A stretch of 14,236 nt of DNA from Candidatus Nanopelagicales bacterium (GTDB lineage: Bacteria; Actinomycetota; Actinomycetes; Nanopelagicales; Nanopelagicaceae): NCBI GenBank assembly GCA_030832365.1, contig JAURJF010000024.1, forward strand, positions 1-14,236, read 5' to 3'. Shown here piece by piece: positions 1 to 6,297 of this stretch (positions are counted from its first letter, which is position 1; the number at the start of each line of letters is the position of its first letter). The notes beneath the pieces are model-generated. The model searched no databases and had not been told where the DNA came from. It saw only the letters and a program-made list of their open reading frames with translations. Position numbers and translations under genes: made by a program.

Positions 1-272
1 AAGATGATGTTTTAACTGCAGTTGAGAAGTTAAAGCCAATTGCTGAGAAAGAAGGACTTACTCAAGCTCAATTAGCTGTGGCCTGGGTGCTGCAAAATCC
101 TAATATTTCATCTGCAATCATTGGAGCTACTAAGCCTTCTCAGATTAAAGAAAAAGTTAAGGCCTCAGGAGTTAAGTTGAGTAGTGAAACGATGAAAGCA
201 ATTGATAATGCTCTTGGAAATCTACCCGAGAGAGATGCTGCAAAAACTGTTAGCCCAAATCCAAGGGCTTAA
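1..272 (+). CDS. Aldo/keto reductase, C-terminal part (5' end outside window)
   Basis: The frame is open from base 3 (codons GAT GAT GTT...) to the TAA at 270-272, giving the last 89 residues of a protein whose start lies off the window. The segment has the typical C-terminal end of the aldo/keto reductase superfamily, closest in feel to the voltage-gated K+ channel beta-subunit-like/YajO group: a helix with LTQAQLAVAWVLQNP, then SSAIIGATKPSQIKEKV, where the I-x-G-A-x-x-x-x-Q pattern forms the NADP(H) adenosine-phosphate pocket, then a helix ending in the VKLSSETMKAID segment. Such enzymes reduce aldehydes or ketones with NADPH in the cytosol; the substrate cannot be told. An internal GTG at 78 could be mistaken for the start, but the homologous helix continues upstream of it. 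The gene ends directly against the convergent DUF3043 gene with no spacer. Confidence 0.85.
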   Translation, partial: DDVLTAVEKLKPIAEKEGLTQAQLAVAWVLQNPNISSAIIGATKPSQIKEKVKASGVKLSSETMKAIDNALGNLPERDAAKTVSPNPRA

Positions 273-791
273 CTAGATTTTCTCGCCCCGCTTAACTTGA
301 GGAAGTGGGGCTCGAAGCCTTCGAATCTGTGTAGAGCGGAGCCAGCCATACATTCCAAGGCCCTTAAGCGTTTCACCAGGAAAACGTGTACTTACCTCGC
401 GCTTGATACGCCTTGAGAGAAAATATCCATCAACAACTGAGAAAATTAGAGCTGAATACATAAGTGCAATCGCAGCAAATTGGATATACATCACTGGGAT
501 TAGAGTCATGAATAAAACTAAAACAATAATTGGAAGAAAGAATTCACCAACTGAGCGCCTTGAATCGACATAATTTCTTATGAATCGCCTTACCGGCCCT
601 TTATCTCTTGGAGGAAGCGCATTTTCATCACCGCGCATATAGGCATCACGTTGTTGGGCGCGTAAGACTCGGGCTTGCGCCTTCTGCAATTTCTTTGCCT
701 CTTTATTGGCGGCGGGAGCAAGGCGATTAATCACTCTTGATTGCTCTGCCTCTTTGCGCTTTGGTGTTGGGCGCCCTTTTTTCTCTGCCAT
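273..791 (-). CDS. DUF3043 family two-helix membrane protein
   Basis: A 172-residue protein with the recognisable DUF3043 layout: a basic N-terminus with GRPTPKRKEAE (residues 6-16), a charged helical stretch rich in Lys, Arg, Ala and Gln (about 25-50), the motif YMRGDENALPPRDKGPVRRFIR (51-72), then two membrane segments (about 83-100 and 104-122) and a basic cytoplasmic tail. The function of the family is unknown; it occurs across Actinobacteria. The ATG at 789-791 lies 5 nt after the nadA stop codon on the same strand, so the two are almost certainly co-transcribed from the nadA promoter. I see no Shine-Dalgarno sequence at this junction, so translation probably depends on coupling. The TAG stop (273-275) abuts the convergent aldo/keto reductase stop. 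Confidence 0.85.
   Translation of the reverse strand: MAEKKGRPTPKRKEAEQSRVINRLAPAANKEAKKLQKAQARVLRAQQRDAYMRGDENALPPRDKGPVRRFIRNYVDSRRSVGEFFLPIIVLVLFMTLIPVMYIQFAAIALMYSALIFSVVDGYFLSRRIKREVSTRFPGETLKGLGMYGWLRSTQIRRLRAPLPQVKRGEKI
285..311 (+). terminator. Stem-loop after the aldo/keto reductase, possible terminator
   Basis: GCCCCGCTT at 285-293 pairs with AAGTGGGGC at 303-311 around a 9-nt loop. It begins 13 nt after the reductase stop codon. One pair (290/306) is G-U in a plus-strand transcript but C-A on the minus strand, so the fold favours the plus-strand RNA and suits termination of the reductase message. There is no U tract after it, and it lies inside the coding end of the convergent DUF3043 gene. 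A second small palindrome (TCGAA-GCC-TTCGA, 312-324) follows. Terminators without a U tract have been proposed in Actinobacteria, but the role here is inference. Confidence 0.4.
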
Positions 792-796
792 GGGCG

Positions 797-1942
797 CTAC
801 GGTAGGCCAAGCATTCGATCTAGCGCAATTCGAGCAAATTTAGCTGTCTTAGGCTCGACCTTTATCTGATTAACCACGCGCCCCTTAACTAGAGATTCCA
901 TCGCCCAGAGTAGATGGGGCAGATCGATGCGATTCATGGTGGAGCAGTAACAGACATCTTTATCGAGGAACACCACAGTCTTATCAGGATTATTAGCAGC
1001 AAGGCGCTTAACGAGATTTAACTCAGTTCCAACTGCCCAACTGCTCCCAGCGGGAGATTGAGTAACAGTCTTTATAATCATCTCAGTGCTACCAACAACA
1101 TCGGCTTTTGAAACAACCTCATACTGGCACTCAGGATGGACTATGACTTTAACGTCAGCAATTTTCTGCCTTACCTGCTCAATATTTTCAACTGAGAAAC
1201 GACCATGAACCGAGCAGTGGCCTCGCCATAAAATAACTTTGGCAGAAACAAGCTCGGCATCACTTAGCCCGCCGTTAACTTTCCAAGGATTCCAAATAAC
1301 ACAATCGCTAAGTTTTAGCCCAAGTTTTAATACTGCAGTATTGCGACCAAGATGTTGATCGGGAAGAAAGAAGACTTTCTCTCCTCTTTCAAAAGCCCAT
1401 TTCATAGCTCGCTCTGCATTGGATGAGGTGCAGATAGTTCCGCCATTTTCCCCAGTAAATGATTTAATCGCGGCAGATGAATTCATATAGGTAACTGGAA
1501 TTGTTTTCCCTGCAATGCCTAACTTCTCAAAGACTTTCCAGGCTTGATTAACTTGATTAGCTGCTGCCATATCGGCCATCGAACAACCAGCGGCAAGATC
1601 AGGAAGAATTACAGCTTGATTTTCTGAGGTGAGAATATCTGCGCTCTCTGCCATAAAGTGAACTCCGCAGAAGATTATGTTCTCTGCCGATTGATTATCT
1701 GCAGCTGCTTGAGCTAATTTAAAAGAGTCTCCGGTGATATCTGCAAAATCTATTACTTCATCTCTCTGATAATGATGGCCCAAAATCATTGCACTTTTGC
1801 CTAAGGCTGCTCGAGCCTTCTTGGCCCGCTCAACTAGATGAGGATCACTTGATGCTGGAAGCTCACCGGTGCAGGAGACGCCACGCTCGCTAGAGAGGTC
1901 TGAGCCTTTTCCTAGAAGAAGGAGATCAGTGATTGAGGCCAT
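797..1942 (-). CDS. nadA: Quinolinate synthase NadA
   Basis: NadA condenses iminoaspartate with dihydroxyacetone phosphate to give quinolinate, the second step of de novo NAD synthesis from aspartate, using an oxygen-sensitive 4Fe-4S cluster in the cytosol. The 381-residue protein has the family blocks in order: GHHYQRDEVIDFADITGDS (55-73), IIFCGVHFMAESADIL (89-104), AAGCSMADM (117-125), TYMNSSAAIKSFTGENGG (151-168), FLPDQHLGRN (192-201), GHCSVHGRF (241-249), HPECQYEVV (269-277) and CYCSTMNRI (331-339). The expected cluster ligands are C120, C243 and C333. Length agrees with long-form actinobacterial NadA. nadB and nadC are not in the window. The ATG at 1940-1942 is favoured because a -10-like hexamer ends 6 nt upstream, which suggests a leaderless mRNA. 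The gene is divergent from the A-type Fe-S carrier, a sensible neighbour for a cluster enzyme. Confidence 0.96.
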   Translation of the reverse strand: MASITDLLLLGKGSDLSSERGVSCTGELPASSDPHLVERAKKARAALGKSAMILGHHYQRDEVIDFADITGDSFKLAQAAADNQSAENIIFCGVHFMAESADILTSENQAVILPDLAAGCSMADMAAANQVNQAWKVFEKLGIAGKTIPVTYMNSSAAIKSFTGENGGTICTSSNAERAMKWAFERGEKVFFLPDQHLGRNTAVLKLGLKLSDCVIWNPWKVNGGLSDAELVSAKVILWRGHCSVHGRFSVENIEQVRQKIADVKVIVHPECQYEVVSKADVVGSTEMIIKTVTQSPAGSSWAVGTELNLVKRLAANNPDKTVVFLDKDVCYCSTMNRIDLPHLLWAMESLVKGRVVNQIKVEPKTAKFARIALDRMLGLP

Positions 1943-1948
1943 GGCTTC

Positions 1949-1954
1949 ATTATC
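1949..1954 (-). promoter_or_regulatory. Predicted -10 element of nadA (leaderless)
   Basis: On the minus strand GATAAT is followed by 6 nt (GAAGCC) and the nadA ATG. That spacing places transcription initiation at the first base of the start codon. No convincing -35 element is visible. The call rests on the hexamer and on the same arrangement recurring at other genes in the window. Confidence 0.5.
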
Positions 1955-1956
1955 TC

Positions 1957-1968
1957 GCGAAAGTTCGC
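1957..1968. repeat. Short palindrome between the nadA and erpA promoters
   Basis: GCGAA-AG-TTCGC is a perfect 5-bp inverted repeat with a 2-nt centre. It sits just upstream of the nadA -10 element (1949-1954) and about 12 bp before the erpA -10 element (1980-1985), so a bound protein could affect both divergent promoters. It is short enough to be chance; no regulator is named. Confidence 0.25.
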
Positions 1969-1979
1969 TGCGTGTGCGC

Positions 1980-1985
1980 TAAAGT
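1980..1985 (+). promoter_or_regulatory. Predicted -10 element of the A-type Fe-S carrier gene
   Basis: TAAAGT fits the actinobacterial TANNNT consensus. Transcription would begin near 1992, leaving about a 30-nt leader that contains AGGAAG (2010-2015), a good Shine-Dalgarno sequence 6 nt before the ATG at 2022. This arrangement would exclude the upstream ATG at 1986, which directly abuts the hexamer and would lie upstream of the transcript start. No clear -35 is seen. Confidence 0.4.
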
Positions 1986-2021
1986 ATGGCTCTAAGAAGT
2001 TTACGAGCGAGGAAGAGATAT

Positions 2022-2366
2022 ATGAGCACTGAGACCAAGACTGAAGGCATCAAACTATCCAGCGAGGCTGCAGTAAAAGTTGCCTCCCTTCTAGCTCAAG
2101 AGGGTAGAGATGATTTAAGTCTTAGAGTTGCAGTACAACCAGGTGGTTGCTCAGGTCTTCGCTACCAGCTCTATTTCGATGATCGCTCACTCGATGGCGA
2201 CACGGTAATGACATACGGAAGCGTCAAGGTAGTCACCGACAAGATGAGCACTCCATATCTAATGGGAGCAACTATTGATTTCGTTGACACCATTGAGAAG
2301 CAGGGTTTTACAATCGATAATCCAAATGCTGGCGGATCATGCGCCTGCGGCGATTCCTTTAACTAA
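2022..2366 (+). CDS. erpA: A-type iron-sulfur carrier/insertion protein (ErpA/IscA/HesB family)
   Basis: This small cytosolic protein receives Fe-S clusters and delivers them to apo-enzymes. The 114-residue product carries the three invariant family cysteines: C43 in PGGCSGLRYQL, and C107 and C109 in GGSCACGDSFN at the C-terminus. The central part (DKMSTPYLMGATIDFVDT) also matches the family. The open frame extends upstream to an ATG at 1986, but ATG 2022 is preferred: it has AGGAAG at 2010-2015 with a 6-nt spacer, and it gives the usual family length without a basic N-terminal extension. The last 30 nt, which encode the cysteine pair, overlap the 3' end of the convergent desulfurase-like gene. 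Whether it is the ErpA or IscA type cannot be decided from sequence alone; actinobacterial homologues are usually called ErpA. Confidence 0.9.
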   Translation: MSTETKTEGIKLSSEAAVKVASLLAQEGRDDLSLRVAVQPGGCSGLRYQLYFDDRSLDGDTVMTYGSVKVVTDKMSTPYLMGATIDFVDTIEKQGFTIDNPNAGGSCACGDSFN

Positions 2367-3428
2367 GACTGAAACTAACTTCTTAAGGCCTTGCCTATTG
2401 TGGGCTGGCTTTAGAGTTATTCGATAATTTCCATTTTCGCTATATCCCATCGCTGTTAAAACATGGCTAGGGGAGAGCGGTCCTGAGCCACAGGCAGAAC
2501 CTGCATCAATTAATATCCCTTGGGCTTCAACTTTCCGTAGCACCTCTTCGCTATGGGTTCCTGGAATAACAAAGGCTAGAAACCTTGGGTCACAATTAAC
2601 GCCATCTCCTGCAATCTTTATATCTTTAATCTGGCTTAAGAGCTCTTCTCTAATAAAGGAATTTAGCTCAGTTAACTTAACATAATCTTCTCTTGCTCTC
2701 TTTGTCCAATTCTCTAGAGCAACAGCAGTTGCAAGAAGCAGTGGCTTTGAAAAAGATCCATAGACCCGTCTCTTATCAATTATCGGTCCTGGGTTTTGCC
2801 ACCTGCCGCTATTGGCAATTCCAACTAGAGCAATTCCGGAGGGGCCACCAAAGTATTTCGGATCCCAGATCGCACTATCCCAATTATCGGGAAGGTTTGA
2901 TAGGGGATAGGCAGAGCTCATATCAGCAAAAACTGCAGTTTTATCTGAAGTTTTTGGAGCGTTTTGAATTACGCCAGTTTCTCTATTAACGGCTTGAAAG
3001 CTAAGGGTTGCCTCTCTGCTGCTATCTACTTGAAAATCAACAATTCCTTTGGAATCAACGCTCTGTTCAAGAACTTCTCCACCTCTTGCTTGATGTTGCC
3101 TTGCAAAGGCGTGGATTACTTGGCGATCAACTGTTGAGTAGATGAATTTGGATTTGTTCTCAGTTAATAACCCTGCCAAAGCGCATTGAAATCCAAAACC
3201 TAACTCTCCAACTATCTCAAGCTCACTACTTGCGATACCAAGATGAGAGGCGATTGATTCCTTTGCTTCATTTATCAAATTTCTTAATTGAGCCGAATTT
3301 CTATGGATTTTCGCAGGATCAAACCAAGCAGAATCAAAGAGTTCAAGTAAATGTTGGCGCGCCATGGGCTCAAGAGGCAACTCACTCTGAAAGTCATCCT
3401 CTGGGGCGATATCTGTGATGGGCAACAC
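2337..3428 (-). CDS. Diverged cysteine desulfurase-like protein (class V aminotransferase fold), probably a pseudoenzyme
   Basis: The 363-residue protein follows the NifS/IscS fold from end to end. Recognisable blocks are DPAKIH (37-42, compare NPSSIH), VNRETGVIQ (147-155, compare VNNEIGVVQ), a conserved Asp (D169), GGPSGIAL (194-201) and the persulfide-cysteine loop GSACGSGPLSPSHVLTAMG (310-328, C313). Key positions differ from IscS. The N-terminal YLDNAATTP and the SGATE phosphate loop are missing (the latter reads VGELGF, 73-78). The His that stacks on PLP is R102. The second Asn of NNE is R149. The Gln after the conserved Asp is S172. In an ungapped alignment His-Lys of SGHKxxGP becomes K191-Y192, so the Schiff-base lysine is displaced by one residue or lost. 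Desulfurases release sulfur from cysteine for Fe-S or thio-modification; this one may not. The gene starts at GTG 3428, which has a -10-like hexamer 7 nt upstream. From memory, Streptomyces has a desulfurase-TusA fusion near ctaC; no TusA domain is present here. Confidence 0.8.
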   Translation of the reverse strand: MLPITDIAPEDDFQSELPLEPMARQHLLELFDSAWFDPAKIHRNSAQLRNLINEAKESIASHLGIASSELEIVGELGFGFQCALAGLLTENKSKFIYSTVDRQVIHAFARQHQARGGEVLEQSVDSKGIVDFQVDSSREATLSFQAVNRETGVIQNAPKTSDKTAVFADMSSAYPLSNLPDNWDSAIWDPKYFGGPSGIALVGIANSGRWQNPGPIIDKRRVYGSFSKPLLLATAVALENWTKRAREDYVKLTELNSFIREELLSQIKDIKIAGDGVNCDPRFLAFVIPGTHSEEVLRKVEAQGILIDAGSACGSGPLSPSHVLTAMGYSENGNYRITLKPAHNRQGLKKLVSVLVKGIAAGA

Positions 3429-3435
3429 CCTTAGA

Positions 3436-3441
3436 AACCTA
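3436..3441 (-). promoter_or_regulatory. Predicted -10 element of the desulfurase-like gene (leaderless)
   Basis: On the minus strand TAGGTT is followed by 7 nt and the GTG start at 3428, which implies a message beginning at the start codon. It shares a 56-bp intergenic space with the divergent ctaC start. No -35 element is evident. Confidence 0.4.
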
Positions 3442-3472
3442 CCCCCTAATGGGCGCAGATGCGAGGCGCAAG

Positions 3473-3478
3473 TATTCT
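3473..3478 (+). promoter_or_regulatory. Predicted -10 element of ctaC operon (leaderless)
   Basis: TATTCT is followed by 6 nt (TATCCC) and ATG 3485. This favours ATG 3485 over the in-frame ATG at 3449, which would lie upstream of the transcript start. No -35 element is clear. This is the only promoter candidate seen ahead of ctaC-ctaD-ctaF and the SRPBCC gene. Confidence 0.5.
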
Positions 3479-3484
3479 TATCCC

Positions 3485-4234
3485 ATGCTTGCTCTTAAAA
3501 AACTTGCCCTGGCAGCCTCTTTGCCGTTTCTGGCTGGTTGTTCCAATGAAGAGCTAACTGGAATTGGATATCGCGGGGGAGTCACCAGCGTCAACGAGGC
3601 ATCTTTTGCACTCTGGCAATGGGCTTGGCTAGCCGCGGCAGTTGTGGGCGCCTTTACTCTGATTTTAATTCTCTGGCCCGTATTTTTTCATCGCAAAAAA
3701 GAAGGCGAGGGATTTCCAAGGCAATTTCAATATAACATTCCAGCAGAGGTTGCTTATACCGTTATTCCATTCATTATCGTCGCCGTTCTCTTTGGATATA
3801 CCGCTAAGGCAGAAAATGAAATTGTTGCGCTATCTCCACAGAGCAGCACTGAGCTTCACGATGTAACAGTTAACGGCTTTCAATGGTCATGGCAATTCAC
3901 CTATAAAGAGGCTGGCCAAGGAACCACAGTTACTGGAACTCCTGGCCAACCGCCGGTGCTCTATATGCCGCTAGGTGAGAAAGTTAGATTTACTTTTACC
4001 GCATCTGATGTGATCCACTCATTCTGGGTTCCTGATTTCATGATTCAGATGCAAAACATTCCTGGAGTAACTAATCAACTGGAATTTACTGCCAATGAGT
4101 TAGGCGAGTATCGAGGATTTTGCAATATCTTATGTGGAAGGCAGCACTCGCAGATGAGGTTTACCGTAAAGGTAGTTACACCGAGTGAGTATGACTCTTA
4201 TATCCAATCTCTCAAAGCTGAGGTGAACTCGTGA
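3485..4234 (+). CDS. ctaC: Cytochrome c oxidase subunit II (aa3 type), lipoprotein
   Basis: CtaC carries the CuA centre that takes electrons from the cytochrome c domain of QcrC and passes them to haem a of CtaD. From ATG 3485 the protein has 249 residues: a lipoprotein signal peptide with lipobox LAGC (C19), two membrane segments (about 46-67 and 88-107), and an extracytoplasmic cupredoxin domain. The aromatic electron-entry motif QWSWQF (133-138) is present, as are the CuA ligands H178, C213, C217, H221 and M224. The usual Glu between the two cysteines (CxELC; bovine E198) is I215. In bovine oxidase its carbonyl binds CuA and its side chain binds Mg, so CuA should survive but the Mg ligand is gone. 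The longer frame from 3449 would add RRK ahead of the signal peptide; a leaderless promoter makes it less likely. The stop overlaps the ctaD start by 4 nt. Confidence 0.96.
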   Translation: MLALKKLALAASLPFLAGCSNEELTGIGYRGGVTSVNEASFALWQWAWLAAAVVGAFTLILILWPVFFHRKKEGEGFPRQFQYNIPAEVAYTVIPFIIVAVLFGYTAKAENEIVALSPQSSTELHDVTVNGFQWSWQFTYKEAGQGTTVTGTPGQPPVLYMPLGEKVRFTFTASDVIHSFWVPDFMIQMQNIPGVTNQLEFTANELGEYRGFCNILCGRQHSQMRFTVKVVTPSEYDSYIQSLKAEVNS

Positions 4235-5895
4235 CCACTTATGCCACTCGCACTCTAGCCTCAGATGAGATGCCAGAGGCTCCTAAGCCAATGAGCAAAG
4301 GCAAACTGGCAGTCAAGATATTAACCTCTACTGATCACAAAGTAATCGGTTATCTCTATCTGGGAACATCGTTTGCTTGGTTCCTAATTGGCGGGATTTT
4401 GGCACTTCTTTTAAGAGCTGAGTTAACTCGACCAGGGATGCAGTTTTTAAGCTCTGAGCAATATAACCAAGTCTTTACTATGCATGGCACCATCATGTTA
4501 TTGATGTTTGCAACCCCGCTCTTTGTTGGCTTTGCGAATGTGATTATGCCACTTCAAATTGGAGCTGCCGATGTGGCATTCCCAAGAATGAACATGCTCT
4601 CTTATTGGCTCTATTTATTTGGTGGAATTGTTGCCTTTGCAGGCTTTCTAACCCCTGGGGGAGCAGCAAGCTTTGGATGGACTGCATACGCGCCGTTATC
4701 AAATGATATTTATTCACCAGGAATTGGCGCAGATCTCTGGATTATGGGTCTTGCTGTTAGTGGACTTGGAACAATTCTTGGCGGAGTTAACTTTGTAACA
4801 ACAATTTTCACAATGCGCGCTCCAGGAATGACTATGTTTAGAATGTCGATTTTCTCTTGGAACGTTCTACTAACTTCCATTTTGGTGCTCATTGCCTTCC
4901 CACCACTTGCTGCAGCGCTACTTGCTCTTGAGTCAGATCGCCTATTTGGTTCACTCATCTTTGATCCGGCAAATGGCGGAGCGATGCTCTGGCAACATCT
5001 CTTCTGGTTCTTTGGCCATCCCGAGGTTTATATCTTGGCGTTGCCATTTTTTGGAATTGCGAGTGAAATTTTCCCAGTATTTAGCAGAAAACCAATCTTT
5101 GGATATAAAGGCCTAGTAGCTGCAACGATTGCCATCGCTGCTCTATCGGTTGCGGTTTGGGCCCACCATATGTACACCTCAGGGCAAGTCTTATTACCGT
5201 TCTTTTCATTTATGACTTTCTTAATTGCTGTTCCAACGGGTGTGAAATTCTTTAACTGGATTGGCACTATGTGGCGGGGCTCTCTCACCTTTGAAACTCC
5301 GATGATTTGGGTCATTGGTTTCTTAGTTACCTTCCTTCTTGGCGGCTTAACTGGTGTTATTTTGGCTAGCCCGCCGCTTGATTTTGCAGTATCTGCCTCC
5401 TACTTTGTTGTGGCCCATTTCCATTACGTTCTCTTTGGAACTGTGGTTTTTGCGATGTTTGCCGGATTTTATTTCTGGTGGCCAAAGATGACGGGCCGAA
5501 TGCTCAATGAAACTCTCGGAAAGATCCACTTCTGGACCCTCTTCTTGGGTTTCCATACGACTTTCTTGATTCAACACTGGCTAGGAATTAAGGGCTTTCC
5601 ACGTAGGTATGCAGATTATCTAGCCACTGATGGTTTTACCTGGATGAATATGGTTTCAACACTTGGTTCAACCCTGCTAGCAATATCTATGATTCCATTC
5701 GCTATAAATGTCTGGATAACTCGCAAGTCTCCAAAAGTTGAAAGCAATGATCCATGGGGCTATGGCTCATCACTTGAGTGGGCTACAACTTGTCCGCCGC
5801 CAAGACATAACTTCCTTCGCATGCCTGAGATTAGATCTGAGCGTCCAGCCTTTGACCTTAATCATCCAAATCACTCCAAGATTGAAGGCCACTAA
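4231..5895 (+). CDS. ctaD: Cytochrome c oxidase subunit I (aa3 type)
   Basis: The catalytic subunit: it reduces O2 to water at the haem a3-CuB site and pumps protons across the plasma membrane. The 554-residue protein has 12 predicted membrane helices. Haem a ligands are H85 and H398, the haem a3 ligand is H396, and CuB is bound by H263, H312 and H313, with the cross-linked Y267 in HPEVY. The D-channel residues N103, D114 and N121 and the gating E265 are present, as are T336 and K339 of the K channel and the propionate-binding RR in GFPRRYADY. It is thus a complete A1-type proton-pumping oxidase. The odd point is PLDFAVSASYFVVAHFHYV (381-399): S388 and A389 replace the His-Asp that bind Mg in bovine oxidase (H368, D369). 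It starts with GTG in the GTGA overlap with ctaC; GAGGTG (4220-4225) lies 5 nt upstream, so translation is coupled. Confidence 0.98.
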   Translation: MTTYATRTLASDEMPEAPKPMSKGKLAVKILTSTDHKVIGYLYLGTSFAWFLIGGILALLLRAELTRPGMQFLSSEQYNQVFTMHGTIMLLMFATPLFVGFANVIMPLQIGAADVAFPRMNMLSYWLYLFGGIVAFAGFLTPGGAASFGWTAYAPLSNDIYSPGIGADLWIMGLAVSGLGTILGGVNFVTTIFTMRAPGMTMFRMSIFSWNVLLTSILVLIAFPPLAAALLALESDRLFGSLIFDPANGGAMLWQHLFWFFGHPEVYILALPFFGIASEIFPVFSRKPIFGYKGLVAATIAIAALSVAVWAHHMYTSGQVLLPFFSFMTFLIAVPTGVKFFNWIGTMWRGSLTFETPMIWVIGFLVTFLLGGLTGVILASPPLDFAVSASYFVVAHFHYVLFGTVVFAMFAGFYFWWPKMTGRMLNETLGKIHFWTLFLGFHTTFLIQHWLGIKGFPRRYADYLATDGFTWMNMVSTLGSTLLAISMIPFAINVWITRKSPKVESNDPWGYGSSLEWATTCPPPRHNFLRMPEIRSERPAFDLNHPNHSKIEGH

Positions 5896-6297
5896 ATGAA
5901 GGTTGGCTATCGCTTATTTCTATTCCTCTTTGTCTTTTATGCAATTGTGGGAGGGGTTTATTGGTATTTAGGTGGCGAGCCGCTAGGAATTACTGCAGTC
6001 CTGTTATGCGCAGGCCTTGCCCTAATTATTGGTTATTACTTCTGGTTTATCGATAGAAGATCTGGCGGAGTACTTCCGGAAGATAATAATGATGGACTCA
6101 TCTCAGATGGTGCAGGCGAGCTTGGTTTTTATAGCCCCCACTCTTGGTGGCCACTTCCAGTGGGACTTGCTGCCACTGCTGCGGGAGTGGGATTAATTGT
6201 GGGATGGTGGTTGACACTTATTGCGGTTGGCGCGCTAATAGTTTCGGTTATGGGATTTGTCTTAGAGTATGAAAAACCATCTGCATCGAGCCACTAA
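5896..6297 (+). CDS. ctaF: Cytochrome c oxidase subunit IV, actinobacterial type
   Basis: A 133-residue membrane protein with four hydrophobic segments (about 5-26, 31-52, 86-104 and 105-124). The loop PEDNNDGLISDGAGELGFYSPHSWWPL (61-87) is the hallmark of actinobacterial CtaF, a non-catalytic subunit that packs against CtaD and stabilises the aa3 oxidase. The ATG follows the ctaD TAA with no gap; GAAGG (5884-5888) lies 7 nt upstream as a ribosome-binding site. The stop overlaps the next start by one base (TAATG), so four genes form one tightly coupled operon. Confidence 0.95.
   Translation: MKVGYRLFLFLFVFYAIVGGVYWYLGGEPLGITAVLLCAGLALIIGYYFWFIDRRSGGVLPEDNNDGLISDGAGELGFYSPHSWWPLPVGLAATAAGVGLIVGWWLTLIAVGALIVSVMGFVLEYEKPSASSH

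Noticed and set aside
2693..3418. Plus-strand open frames opposite the desulfurase-like gene
   Set aside because: The minus-strand frame shows clear family motifs throughout; the plus frames are rich in Gln, Leu and Arg with no recognisable family.
3449..3484. Upstream ATG of ctaC giving an N-terminus with RRK (twin-arginine-like)
   Set aside because: The -10 candidate at 3473-3478 lies downstream of it, no full twin-arginine motif is present, and ATG 3485 gives a normal lipoprotein signal peptide.
4710..5577. Open frames on the minus strand and a plus-strand alternate frame within ctaD
   Set aside because: ctaD is intact with all catalytic residues; the other frames give low-complexity or unrecognisable proteins and are shadows.
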